A stretch of 64,000 nt of DNA, taken from NCBI GenBank assembly GCA_031286325.1, contig JAITUT010000013.1:1-64000 (forward strand), in the 5' to 3' direction. The notes under the pieces are model-generated. The model was not told the origin of the DNA and made no database searches. It saw only the letters and a program-made list of their open reading frames with translations. This DNA comes from Helicobacteraceae bacterium (GTDB lineage Bacteria; Campylobacterota; Campylobacteria; Campylobacterales; SZUA-545). Made by a program: the position numbers and the translations under genes. Positions within the stretch are counted from its first letter, which is position 1. Each line of letters begins with the position of its first letter. Positions 50,514-59,978 of this stretch are shown piece by piece.

Positions 50514-50990
50514 ATTACACCCCTTTCTTTGGATTTGGAGTTAAAACTCCTTTTATAAGGTGAGGTGAGCGTACCACACTCTGCGCCACACATACAATAT
50601 TTTTTTTGCTCTACTGAATTTTCATAAGGAACATAGTTTTTCTTTCTTTATTATTTTCTTTTATTTTTATATCCAAAGATTTTAGAATTTATGTTGCTTT
50701 ACGAACTTTGCGCGGATCATTTTAATTTTCGTGTTTTTATGGCTATAACTGGCTTCGATGGCTATTTTTGATCGCTTGTAAAAGTAGCTTATGACTAATG
50801 TTTAATAGTTACGCCATATATTATTATTAAGTTTAGGCGCGATCGTTGCTAACGTTTGCTTTTTGAGATAGAAAATTTTTATTAAAATAAAATAGTTATT
50901 AATAAAATTATTCTAATTATAAAACCAAATTTATTTTCAGAAATAGAAAAAACAGCTTAAATTTACTTGTAAATTAGCCGCGCCATATTT
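50514..50990 (-). promoter_or_regulatory. AT-rich upstream/leader region of copy 2
   Basis: Colinear with 45153-45600. Confidence 0.5.
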
Positions 50991-51019
50991 CACGCTCAAA
51001 AACAACAAAGGGCGCGGTT

Positions 51020-51280
51020 ATGAAATATGTAACTTTAGATGAGTTTATGGTTTTATCCGCATATTCAAATATATATTATTCATTTATGCCGAGACGATTG
51101 CGCCGCGCGCCGCAACAAGGCGCGCCATCGCGAGAGCCCTCTTTTTGGCTCGCTTTGTACCCGCCGAACGCTTGGAAGCGTAAGCGTTACGTCCAACCGA
51201 TGACCCACAAGGAAAGCGAACGCAAAGACTATGCGATAGGCGATAACGGTGTTATGATGAACGCGAAAGGTCGGGTTTAG
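51020..51280 (+). CDS. Possible small ORF, unknown
   Basis: 86 aa, starts after the AT-rich block; no family recognised. Confidence 0.25.
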   Translation: MKYVTLDEFMVLSAYSNIYYSFMPRRLRRAPQQGAPSREPSFWLALYPPNAWKRKRYVQPMTHKESERKDYAIGDNGVMMNAKGRV

Positions 51281-51315
51281 TACGGGGCGACATCATTCTT
51301 TACAGCTCCGCTAGA

Positions 51316-51750
51316 TTATTGCCGCTCCTCCGTCCAGATCGCCACTGAGTTGTACCCTAAATAGTGCCGCGCCTCCCAAGTATAGCGGCGATATGAATCG
51401 CTCTTGGCGCAACGGTAATATGTAAAAGTCCCGTAGTAGTCTGAGCGCGTGATTGTTGGATCGCACGTAAAGTATTTAAAATACAAGTCGTTCTTATAGC
51501 TCTCGAATTTCACATCTATATTTGGCACGACAGTTGATCTATATTCCCTTTGCAACGCAAAAACGCCGCAACCTTGCAGCTGATCTTCTCTCTCGTATGG
51601 ATAGGCAAAGGGCGCAAAGTTCGCGAAAATATCGTTTGAGTCTTTGTATCCCATCCATTGCCCGTCAGAGCAATAATCCGAATCGCCGCCGCCATTAGAG
51701 CAAGCGAGAAGCGCGAACGCCGAGAGCAATATAAGCAACGTCTTATACAT
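51316..51750 (-). CDS. Hypothetical lipoprotein
   Basis: 'MYKTLLILLSAFALLACSNGGGDS' lipobox; Tyr/Cys-rich mature region. Confidence 0.75.
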   Translation of the reverse strand: MYKTLLILLSAFALLACSNGGGDSDYCSDGQWMGYKDSNDIFANFAPFAYPYEREDQLQGCGVFALQREYRSTVVPNIDVKFESYKNDLYFKYFTCDPTITRSDYYGTFTYYRCAKSDSYRRYTWEARHYLGYNSVAIWTEERQ

Positions 51751-51821
51751 AATCGTCTCCTTGCGAATTTGCGCGATAATTTATAGCGCGATTGTGGCGA
51801 AAATGTGATTAAAATATCATT

Positions 51822-52520
51822 ATGTCCGCGCCTACGATAAACAAAAGCTGGAATCCCGTAACGGGTTGCGATAAATTTTCCGCCGGTTGCGCTAATTGCT
51901 ACGCCAAAGCTATGGCTTTGAGATTGCGAGAGATCGGCGCGCCGAAATACCGCTTTGGCTTTGCGGTAACGCTTCACGAAAAAGCTCTTGCAGAGCCCTT
52001 TGGCTGGCGCAAACCGCGCGGGATTTTTATGTGCTCAATGGCGGACATTTTTCATTCGGCGGCGACAGATGAATTTTTAGATCGTATTCTCGCCGTAATG
52101 CGCCAAACGCCGCGCCATCGCTACTATTTGCTCACAAAACGCGCCGAACGAATGGCGGAGTTTTTCACAGCTCGCGACGCGCCTCGCAACTTGTGGCTTG
52201 GGGTAACGATCGAGAACCGCGCCGCGAAATACAGACTCCAAATTTTGCGCGAAATTAACGCGGCGGGCAGATTTATCTGCTGCGAGCCTTTGCTGGAAGA
52301 TTTAGGCGATCTAAACCTCGCGGGAATAAATTGGGTGATCGCGGGCGCCGAAAGCGGGCAAAGAGCTAGGAGAGCCGATCCTGAGTGGTTTTACAAGATC
52401 GCTAATCAAGCAAAAGCGCAAAACAGCGAATTTTCGTGCTCCGAAATCAACGGTTTTACGACATCAAAACTTGCCGAAAAAGCGGGAAAATTTGCCGAAA
52501 AGACGCTCTTTGACTTTTAG
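51822..52520 (+). CDS. DUF5131 (phage Gp37/Gp68-like) protein
   Basis: 'SWNPVTGCDKFSAGCANCYAKAMALRL', 'GIFMCSMADIFHSAATDEFLDRILAVMRQTPRHRYYLLTKRAERM', 'WVIAGAESGQRAR'. Confidence 0.9.
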   Translation: MSAPTINKSWNPVTGCDKFSAGCANCYAKAMALRLREIGAPKYRFGFAVTLHEKALAEPFGWRKPRGIFMCSMADIFHSAATDEFLDRILAVMRQTPRHRYYLLTKRAERMAEFFTARDAPRNLWLGVTIENRAAKYRLQILREINAAGRFICCEPLLEDLGDLNLAGINWVIAGAESGQRARRADPEWFYKIANQAKAQNSEFSCSEINGFTTSKLAEKAGKFAEKTLFDF

Positions 52521-53188
52521 ATAAGCGTCGCGGCGTAGATCGCGGCGGTTTCGGAGCGCAAAATTAGCGCGCCGCCAAGCGAAAATTTAGGAAAAGGCGT
52601 CAAAAGTTCCAGATCGCGCGCGCCAAATCCGCCCTCCGCGCCGATTACGATCGTCTTATTTGCGATCCGCGTTTTATTAGAGCTCGTCAAAACCTCGCCG
52701 CCAAAGTCCAAAACCGCCAAATCCGCCGAAGCCGAAGTCAAATCCGCTAACTTCGCCTCCGCTACGATCATTTTGCGCGATCTGCCGCACTGTTCGCACG
52801 AAGCGGCGACAATGCGATCGAAGCGCGTCAAATCGAGGCGAAAATTACCCTGCGATCTCTCGCCCCAAACCAAATTTAACTTACCGACTCCTAACTCGTT
52901 TAAAAACGGCAGAGTTTTTTCAATCGTCTTGGGATCGGTTACAAACCACGCCAAAGCGCCGCCGCCGCCCAAAACGATCTCGCGCCGCGAGCTAAGCAAA
53001 TTCAATACGGCTTTTCGGCGATCAAGCAGGGCGATCTCGTATTCGTATAAATTATCGTCCGCTAAATTTCTGAGATTTACGCGCGACCCAGCTTGCAAGC
53101 GCAGGGCTTTAATATGCAAAGCGGCTGAGTCCGCGCCGCCTAAAACAAGAGAGCTTTCGCCAGCTTGCGCGTGAAAGAGAAAGCGCAT
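52517..53188 (-). CDS. rsmE: 16S rRNA (uracil(1498)-N(3))-methyltransferase
   Basis: 'FDRIVAASCEQCGRSRKMIV', 'IGAEGGFGARDLELLTPFPKFSLGGALILRSETAAIYA'. Confidence 0.92.
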   Translation of the reverse strand: MRFLFHAQAGESSLVLGGADSAALHIKALRLQAGSRVNLRNLADDNLYEYEIALLDRRKAVLNLLSSRREIVLGGGGALAWFVTDPKTIEKTLPFLNELGVGKLNLVWGERSQGNFRLDLTRFDRIVAASCEQCGRSRKMIVAEAKLADLTSASADLAVLDFGGEVLTSSNKTRIANKTIVIGAEGGFGARDLELLTPFPKFSLGGALILRSETAAIYAATLI

Positions 53189-54504
53189 TAGTTTTGCGTC
53201 GCCCTCTTTTTCATCTCGTTGTGGAATGTCGCCGAGAGGCGCGTAACGCCGTTGCTGTTTTTGAGCGCGACGTAGTCGATCGTGGCTTTCAGATCGCGGG
53301 CTTTTTTCAGGAACGCGACTTTTTCTTCGTTTTTCAGCCCGTCTTTGCGCACATTGCGGAGCGAGAGCGGATTGGTCGGACCGCCGCCTTTGCGCACTTC
53401 AAAGTGCACGTGCGATCCTGTGGTAACGCCGCTGCTCCCGACATAACCTATCAGTTGCCCTTGTTTCACGCGCGATCCGCCCGAAATTTTGGAGAAGCCG
53501 TTTAAGTGCGCGTAACGAGTCTCCCAACCGTTGCGGTGTTCTACTACCACCACTTTGCCGTAACCTTGATCGCACGATTTTTGGCAACCGGCAAAACGCA
53601 CGGTGCCGTCTCCTACGCTATAAACGGGCGTGCCTGTCGGCGCGGCGAAATCCACGCCCAAGTGCGGACGCTCATAGCCGTATATCGGGTGCATTCTGCC
53701 GCCCGGCATATAGCCGCTCGTTACCCGCGCGTATTCAATCGGGCGTTCAATAAACATACTTAATAATGTGTTGCCGATGTCGTCGTAGTAGGCTTCGTCC
53801 TCTTGGCGGTAAAATGCGTAAATGCGATTTTTGCGGAGCTCCAAAAACGCCGAATGCACTAAGATCGCCCCCCAAGTGCGCCCGAGACGGATTTTGCGAT
53901 CATAGATCGCGGCGATTGAGTCGTTTCGCTGGACATCTCGGCGAAAATCTACGCGTGTGTCGTAGATCGCCGAAAGCTCGGTGGAAAGTTTGTTATTGCC
54001 GGTAATTTCGCGCAAATCCACTTGAATAGAGTTTTGAATCCGCGTGTGCAAAGTCTCGTTAACGATCATATATTTGATCGGCACGATCTCAATTTTATAT
54101 TTTTTCGCGTTCTCCTGCGGCGTCTCTTTTTTAGGCTCCTCCGCCGCTAAACTGTAGGCGCGCGGGAAGTTTTGCGCCGCGTAAATTTCCTCGTCGTTCG
54201 GCGCGATCCTATAGAGCGAAATTTGCTGCTCCTCTCTGATAGGAATCAACGCGTGCAATAACACGCCCGTCTCCGCGTCTCTGTGCTCGTAAAATTGCGT
54301 CTTATCGCCGATAGTTTTGAGCTCGCCGTAAGTTTCATCGTCAAGTTCAGCCAAAATTAACGGCGCGATATTATTAGCCACCAAATAATCGTAAAAGGTC
54401 ATATTCGTCTGCCAAGTTTGCTCTGAGACTTGGTTAGCTTCCATTTGAGCCGCCGTAATCAGAAAGAGCGTGGTAAAGAGCGCGATTTTCAGCAAATTTT
54501 TCAC
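53188..54504 (-). CDS. M23 family peptidoglycan endopeptidase (Csd3/HdpA-like)
   Basis: 'GGRMHPIYGYERPHLGVDFAAPTGTPVYSVGDGTVRFAGCQ...GYGKVVVVEHRNGWETRYAHL', 'GSHVHFEVRKGGGPTNPLSL'. Confidence 0.92.
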   Translation of the reverse strand: MKNLLKIALFTTLFLITAAQMEANQVSEQTWQTNMTFYDYLVANNIAPLILAELDDETYGELKTIGDKTQFYEHRDAETGVLLHALIPIREEQQISLYRIAPNDEEIYAAQNFPRAYSLAAEEPKKETPQENAKKYKIEIVPIKYMIVNETLHTRIQNSIQVDLREITGNNKLSTELSAIYDTRVDFRRDVQRNDSIAAIYDRKIRLGRTWGAILVHSAFLELRKNRIYAFYRQEDEAYYDDIGNTLLSMFIERPIEYARVTSGYMPGGRMHPIYGYERPHLGVDFAAPTGTPVYSVGDGTVRFAGCQKSCDQGYGKVVVVEHRNGWETRYAHLNGFSKISGGSRVKQGQLIGYVGSSGVTTGSHVHFEVRKGGGPTNPLSLRNVRKDGLKNEEKVAFLKKARDLKATIDYVALKNSNGVTRLSATFHNEMKKRATQN

Positions 54505-54614
54505 TTTTTTCCTTAGAGTTAAGAGTCCGCGATTATAGCGAAATCGCCAATTATTAGCAAATTTTTAACTTTTAGCGCGTTTTTTATATAATTTTCTTTT
54601 TTTTAGGACGAAAT

Positions 54615-55037
54615 TTGAGAGCAATCTCGCTTGTTTTTGCCGCTGTTTTGGCGCTTCTCGGCTGTTCGGTTAAAAATCGCGAAGTAGATTTAGCGAAATC
54701 TTGCAACGCTTTATTGTATGAAAGCGAATCGCTGGACTTTCAGCTGAGCCGCGATCGCGGATTAGCGGAAAGCGCGCGTAAAGAGGGCGTGTTGCCCTTT
54801 CATATGTTTGTGGTCTCGCTGGGCGCGATGGCGAGCGCGGCGAGCGCGGTATCCCCGCCCGGTACGGCGCTTGCGTTTGAGGGCGCGAGCGTCTATGTTT
54901 TGCCCGCGCTCACGGTGGGTTATTACAATAAATTTATCGCGCCGAAAGAGATAATCGATCGTTACGATTATTTAGAGAATCGCCGCGCGATTTTAGACAA
55001 ATTATTAGAGGAAAAAAGTTGCAAAAAAGCGATATGA
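54615..55037 (+). CDS. Small hypothetical lipoprotein
   Basis: 'MRAISLVFAAVLALLGCSVKNREVDLAKSCNALLYESESLD'. Confidence 0.75.
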   Translation: MRAISLVFAAVLALLGCSVKNREVDLAKSCNALLYESESLDFQLSRDRGLAESARKEGVLPFHMFVVSLGAMASAASAVSPPGTALAFEGASVYVLPALTVGYYNKFIAPKEIIDRYDYLENRRAILDKLLEEKSCKKAI

Positions 55038-56770
55038 AACTGCTTATTCTTAATGATTTTTTAGGGTGCGAAAGCATTGGCAAAAGCGCGATTTTCCCGC
55101 AGTTAAAGTGTAGCGAGGAATCGGCGTTAATTTTGCGCGAACTTACTAAAATTTATCTGCAAGGGACCGCGGAGATTTCCATATTCGCGTTGCTTACGGA
55201 AGTATGCAAATTCGATCGCTTGGATTACTTAAATCATATCGGCGAAATAAGAGAGCTTTTAGAGCTAGGCTGGATCGTGATGCCGAGTTTGCATAAATCG
55301 CGGGCGGGCGATCTGGTTTCGTTAGAGCTTTTGCACGAAAATATCTCGCTTTCGGTTACATTTATGAAGTTGCTTGAAGAGGGGAGTTTGGAAGTTGAGC
55401 TTCCAGAGGCTAAACCTTATGGCGATCAATTGGAGTATTTGCAAGATGAATTCGCCAGAATTGGTCTATACCAAAAACTCGCGTTAATTCGTCAAAATTA
55501 CGATAATACTTCGCCGAATTTTATACGCGTTAAAAACAGAATTGCTTTGATTGAAAATCAAATTAAAACGCGGGTAAATATCTCTAAAAATCCGCCTAAA
55601 CTGATTAAGTATTTCAAAGATCGCCATTTGAATGAAAAAGAGCGCGTTATTTTTTTAGCGCTTTTGAAAGAGGAATACGGCGGCGCGGATGAAAATTTGC
55701 GCGATATGAATACGCTTATAGAGCTTATCAGTTTCAATGATTTTGAGAAGATTAAGAATCGCAGCCTCTTGGAGGAAAACTCTCCGCTTATTTCAAAAGG
55801 CATAGTCGATTACGACGAAGTTTTAACGCCGTTCGGAGGGATTAGCCGATCGTTTTTCATCGCCGAAGGCGTTTTGAGCGATATTATGCGTCCAAAAAAG
55901 AAGGTAAAACAAAAAATTAAAATTGAAACGCTCATTAAAGAGCAAGAGATATTTGAATTAGTTGATCCCAAAACCACATTAGAAGATGTGGTTTTACACC
56001 CTGAAACGCGCGAACTTTTAGATAATTTAATCCGCCAAATGGATCATAAAGTATTAAAACGTTTGAAAGATTGGGGGATTAAAGATAAAACGCGCGGAAT
56101 CGACGCCAAAATAATTTTTCACGGCGCACCCGGAACAGGCAAAACAATGACCGCCTATTCCGTTGCGAAAACATTAAAAAAACAGGTGATCTCATTTGAT
56201 TGCTCTAAAATTTTGTCAATGTATGTCGGCGAAAGTGAAAAAAACACCAGAAAAATATTCGATACTTATAAAGAGATCGTGCAAAAGACAAATACGCAAC
56301 CGATCTTGCTGCTAAACGAAGCCGATCAATTTTTGTCCGGGCGCGTTACAAGCGGCGTTTCCGGGGCGGAAAAAATGCATAATCAAATGCAAAATATCTT
56401 TTTAGAACAAATTGAAAAATTCGAGGGTGTTTTGATCGCCACTACAAATTTGCTGGATAATATAGATTCGGCGTTCTCGCGCAGGTTTGATTATAAAATT
56501 AAATTTGAGAAACCAAATGAGGCGCAGAGGTTACTAATTTGGCAAAAACACTTGCCCAAAACAGCGCCGTTTTCAGAGGATTTTAATGTTAATAATTTAG
56601 TGAAACATCCGCTCACTGGAGCGCAGATCGCATTAGCGGTTAGAAGCGCGGCAATGATAGTTGCGGCAAACGAAAAAGGGGTTTTTAATATGGAGGTTTT
56701 TGAAAAGGCAATCAAAAACGAATTAAGCGGAGCTTTCGACTATGAAAAAACATTGGGATTTTTGTCGTAA
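55034..56770 (+). CDS. AAA+ ATPase with large N-terminal region (ATG start, ATGA overlap)
   Basis: 'IIFHGAPGTGKTMTAYSVAKTLKKQVISFDCSKILSMYVGESEKNTRKIFDTYKE', 'ILLLNEADQFLSGR', 'LIATTNLLDNIDSAFSRRFDYKIKF'. Confidence 0.9.
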   Translation: MKLLILNDFLGCESIGKSAIFPQLKCSEESALILRELTKIYLQGTAEISIFALLTEVCKFDRLDYLNHIGEIRELLELGWIVMPSLHKSRAGDLVSLELLHENISLSVTFMKLLEEGSLEVELPEAKPYGDQLEYLQDEFARIGLYQKLALIRQNYDNTSPNFIRVKNRIALIENQIKTRVNISKNPPKLIKYFKDRHLNEKERVIFLALLKEEYGGADENLRDMNTLIELISFNDFEKIKNRSLLEENSPLISKGIVDYDEVLTPFGGISRSFFIAEGVLSDIMRPKKKVKQKIKIETLIKEQEIFELVDPKTTLEDVVLHPETRELLDNLIRQMDHKVLKRLKDWGIKDKTRGIDAKIIFHGAPGTGKTMTAYSVAKTLKKQVISFDCSKILSMYVGESEKNTRKIFDTYKEIVQKTNTQPILLLNEADQFLSGRVTSGVSGAEKMHNQMQNIFLEQIEKFEGVLIATTNLLDNIDSAFSRRFDYKIKFEKPNEAQRLLIWQKHLPKTAPFSEDFNVNNLVKHPLTGAQIALAVRSAAMIVAANEKGVFNMEVFEKAIKNELSGAFDYEKTLGFLS

Positions 56771-57393
56771 TGTTGGACGAGATTATTAATTTTATAGTAA
56801 ATTTAGTAGCCCAAATGGGCTATGCGGGAATTTTTATTATGATGTTTTTGGAGAGTAGCTTTTTTCCGTTTCCTAGCGAAGTTGCGATAATTCCCGCGGG
56901 ATATTTGGTTAGTAAAGGTGAAATGAATTTATATCTTGTGATCTTTTGCGCTATTGCTGGCAGTTTGTGCGGCGCGTTATTTAACTATTATTTAGCGGTT
57001 ACATTAGGGCGCAAAATGTTAATTAAATACGGGCATTATGTATTTTTCACCGAAAAAGTAATGAAAAAAGTAGAGGATTATTTCGCCGCGCACGGACATA
57101 TTTCTACATTTAGCGGGCGTTTAATCCCTGTTGTAAGGCAATATATCTCTTTACCAGCGGGGCTTGCGAAAATGAATATATTTTTATTTTCGTTTTTCAC
57201 AGCTTTGGGCGCGGGAATTTGGGTGATAGTTTTGGCGCTTTTGGGCTATTTTTTAGGCGCGAACGAGGAGGTTATAAAACCATATTTAACCAACGCGGTA
57301 ATAATTACAATAATCGCTGTTTCCGCGCTTATTTTTATCTATTTTATACGGCATAAAAATAAAAGGGAGAAAAATCGTGAAAATCGGCGTTAA
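56770..57393 (+). CDS. DedA family membrane protein
   Basis: 'FLESSFFPFPSEVAIIPAGYLVSKGEMN', 'FSGRLIPVVRQYISLPAGLAKM'. Confidence 0.92.
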   Translation: MLDEIINFIVNLVAQMGYAGIFIMMFLESSFFPFPSEVAIIPAGYLVSKGEMNLYLVIFCAIAGSLCGALFNYYLAVTLGRKMLIKYGHYVFFTEKVMKKVEDYFAAHGHISTFSGRLIPVVRQYISLPAGLAKMNIFLFSFFTALGAGIWVIVLALLGYFLGANEEVIKPYLTNAVIITIIAVSALIFIYFIRHKNKREKNRENRR

Positions 57394-58066
57394 ATCATTA
57401 AAAATCTTTCACGAAAACAACGCGATCGTGGATATTGCTTTCAGCGTTAAAAATTCATTAGGAATCGTAGGTAAAAGCGGGAGCGGAAAAAGTTTGACAT
57501 TAAAAGCGCTTTTAAATTTATTACCGAATACTATGCGCCGCGAAATTTCGCTGGACTCCGACTTTGAATTTATAAACGGTAAAACAATCGCTTATGTGCC
57601 GCAAAACCCATTTACCGCGTTAAGCCCGATGAGCAAAATTAAAGATCAATTTTTCGCGCCTAAAGAAAAACAAGAAAAGTTGTTAAAAGATATGAATTTA
57701 GAACCCGCGCTTTTAGATCGTTTTCCCGCTGAATTAAGCGGCGGGCAATTGCAAAGAACAATTATCGCAACGGCGATCGCGAACGACGTGAAATTATTAT
57801 TATTAGACGAGCCTACAACCGCATTAGACACCAAAAGCAAAAACGCCGTTTTAGAGATATTAAAAGAGCTCAAAAAAACAATCAATATAGTTTTTGTCTC
57901 ACACGATATAAAGAGCGTCTCGGACGTATGCGAAACAATATGCGTGTTAGATCGCGGCAGAATTGTAGAAGAAAACTCATCGGAAAATTTACTTAGATCG
58001 CCGAAATCAAACGAAGCAAAAGAGCTAATTAACTCCGATTTTTCTCTGCGAAGTTTCCGCGAATAA
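57377..58066 (+). CDS. ABC transporter ATP-binding protein (oligopeptide/nickel type; GTG start)
   Basis: Walker A 'GIVGKSGSGKSLTLKALL', 'LSGGQLQRTIIATAIANDVKLLLLDEPTTALD'. Confidence 0.9.
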   Translation: MKIGVKSLKIFHENNAIVDIAFSVKNSLGIVGKSGSGKSLTLKALLNLLPNTMRREISLDSDFEFINGKTIAYVPQNPFTALSPMSKIKDQFFAPKEKQEKLLKDMNLEPALLDRFPAELSGGQLQRTIIATAIANDVKLLLLDEPTTALDTKSKNAVLEILKELKKTINIVFVSHDIKSVSDVCETICVLDRGRIVEENSSENLLRSPKSNEAKELINSDFSLRSFRE

Positions 58067-58090
58067 AACAACGAATAAATTCGGCGAAAA

Positions 58091-59371
58091 TTAAAGTTCT
58101 GCGGCGTCGCCCGCGCCGTGAGGATCGAAAGCGGCGGGCGCATTAGGAGGCATAATAGGTTTCGGCGCGCGCTTAAAGTATGGTTTACGTCCGCTACGAT
58201 CGCGGTTGTTGCGGTTTTGATCGCGGTTTTGATCGCGACTTTGATTTTGACTGCGGGCGCGCTCACGGCTTTGACTAGGATCGCGGCTATAATTTTGATT
58301 GCCTTTTTCGCCCATCTTCGTAGGGTTTAGGTTTTGACTAGGATCGCGACTATAACTTTGTTTGTTCTTAGATCGTGAAGTTTGCGGATATCGCGAAGAG
58401 TCTGAATTTGAATTGTCCGCTTTCGCCTCAAAACTTCCGCTTTGATTTTCACTATTTTTTGCCGCGTTTTGCGCCCCGCTTCGCCCTGAATTTTGCGCCG
58501 AAAGCTCTTTTCTAGCCGCTTGAAATTTTTTGAGCAAATTATGCGCTAAGAGATAACCCTCCGATCGCGCCGCCGCTTCCGCCGCCATAACTTTCGCCTC
58601 TTTCATTCGCGCCCTGAAAACGGGCAAAAACCGTTTCGGGATACAGCGCAGGTCAATCAAAAGCCTATTGCGGTTGTAATTTTTCAAGATCAGATCGGCT
58701 TCGGGGTCTTTATGAAAATACTTGATAAAGTTGTCCTCGCTCGTAATGTCAATCTCTCTAAGCCGCGCGTCCGTCAGGCGCCGTCGCCCGTTGCTTTTGA
58801 TCAAATACTCGCCGTCAAAATAGATGCTAGGAATTGAATCGGAGTTGTCGCCGCGTAAAAGATGCGCTTTGAAAGCGTGGCTGTCGTATTTCAAGAAACT
58901 TTTGCCGCCGATACTATATTGGTTGATGTTTGCGCTGCGCAAAAGTTGCGTCAAATCTTTGTCGGATGACAAAATCAGGTGTTGCTTCGCGCGCGGCGCG
59001 TAAAACCTGCAAGCCATCGCGATCAGATCGTCCGCTTCAAGCCGCTCGACGCCTACGATCGGAAAGGGCAGATTCTCTTTCATCTCGGCGTCAATTTCAT
59101 TTTGGAGGCGGTGCAATTCGTCCCAATCCACATCGTCAATTAAACGGCGTTCGGCGCGGCGGCGTTTGTAACCCCCAAAGACATCGGCGCGCCAATAGTC
59201 GCCTTTGTCGGTGAAAATGTATAGATCGCCAAATCTGCGAAATCGTCTCAAAAGCGCGAAAATTCTTGATAAAAAGGCGTTTCGCAGGTGATCTTTGGAA
59301 TAGATTAACCCGCGTTTTTTAAGCCCGAACGCCACTTGAATAAATAATGATGAAAAATCCAATAAGATCAC
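58091..59371 (-). CDS. 5'-3' exonuclease / T4 RNase H-like (FEN family) with low-complexity basic C-terminal tail
   Basis: 'MILLDFSSLFIQ', 'YIFTDKGDYWRADVFGGYKRRR', 'VERLEADDLIAMACRFYA', 'ILSSDKDLTQLL'; tail rich in S/Q/N/R/D. Confidence 0.72.
   Translation of the reverse strand: MILLDFSSLFIQVAFGLKKRGLIYSKDHLRNAFLSRIFALLRRFRRFGDLYIFTDKGDYWRADVFGGYKRRRAERRLIDDVDWDELHRLQNEIDAEMKENLPFPIVGVERLEADDLIAMACRFYAPRAKQHLILSSDKDLTQLLRSANINQYSIGGKSFLKYDSHAFKAHLLRGDNSDSIPSIYFDGEYLIKSNGRRRLTDARLREIDITSEDNFIKYFHKDPEADLILKNYNRNRLLIDLRCIPKRFLPVFRARMKEAKVMAAEAAARSEGYLLAHNLLKKFQAARKELSAQNSGRSGAQNAAKNSENQSGSFEAKADNSNSDSSRYPQTSRSKNKQSYSRDPSQNLNPTKMGEKGNQNYSRDPSQSRERARSQNQSRDQNRDQNRNNRDRSGRKPYFKRAPKPIMPPNAPAAFDPHGAGDAAEL
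58190..58380. repeat. Intragenic tandem/degenerate repeats encoding the QNRDQNR / NYSRDPSQ tail
   Basis: 'gatcgcggttttgatcgcggttttgatcgcgactttgattttgactgcg' and two copies of 'tgactaggatcgcg(g/a)ctataa'. Confidence 0.75.
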
Positions 59372-59500
59372 CCAAAAACTCCCAATCGTTTTAGAACCCG
59401 TATTTTACAATAGATTTAACAAATTGCCTTGATCCGCGTCTTCTCCTAAATATCAAAATTAGGTTATTATTCAGGAAATTTTCCAAAGTGAGGCGATTTT

Positions 59501-59971
59501 ATGGGTCATCAAAAAGACAATAACCAGCCCGCCGAAGCGAGTATGGATCAGGTTAGAGAGTTGCTTTTCGGATCGCAGATGCGCCAAGTGGCGGATCGCC
59601 TCCAACGCAAAGACGACGAGGTGAGATCGCGTTTGGAGGAGATAACTAGCGATCATCGCGCGGCGGTTGAAAAGTTAGAGCGCGCGCTTTATGACGCGGA
59701 CGCGGCGACGAGCGAAAAAATTACGCAACTCTACGCCGATCTTGAAAACCGCGCCAAACATCTTTCGGAATCGATTTCCAAAACCGAGAGCAATTTAAGC
59801 GTGTCTATGGCTGATATTGCCGATAAACTTTTAGCCGCGATCGCCGATCGCCACCAAGAGGCGACAAATTTGACGCGCCAAGTTGAGAGCGATCTGCGCC
59901 GCGATCTGGCGAGTAAAGAATCGCTAGCGAACGCCTTGCGCGAATTAGCCGACAAAATATCGCGAGGATAA
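59501..59971 (+). CDS. Coiled-coil hypothetical protein with RELLF motif
   Basis: 'MDQVRELLFGSQMRQVADRLQRKDDEVRSRLEEITSDHRAAVEKLE...'; heptad-like pattern. Confidence 0.8.
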   Translation: MGHQKDNNQPAEASMDQVRELLFGSQMRQVADRLQRKDDEVRSRLEEITSDHRAAVEKLERALYDADAATSEKITQLYADLENRAKHLSESISKTESNLSVSMADIADKLLAAIADRHQEATNLTRQVESDLRRDLASKESLANALRELADKISRG

Positions 59972-59978
59972 ATAATAG

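Noticed and set aside
51516-51977. 153-aa minus-strand ORF
   Set aside because: Overlaps the lipoprotein gene in another frame and the DUF5131 gene antisense; no signal or domain
57646-58266. 206-aa minus-strand ORF
   Set aside because: Antisense to the ABC ATPase; Ser/Asn/Lys-rich shadow translation
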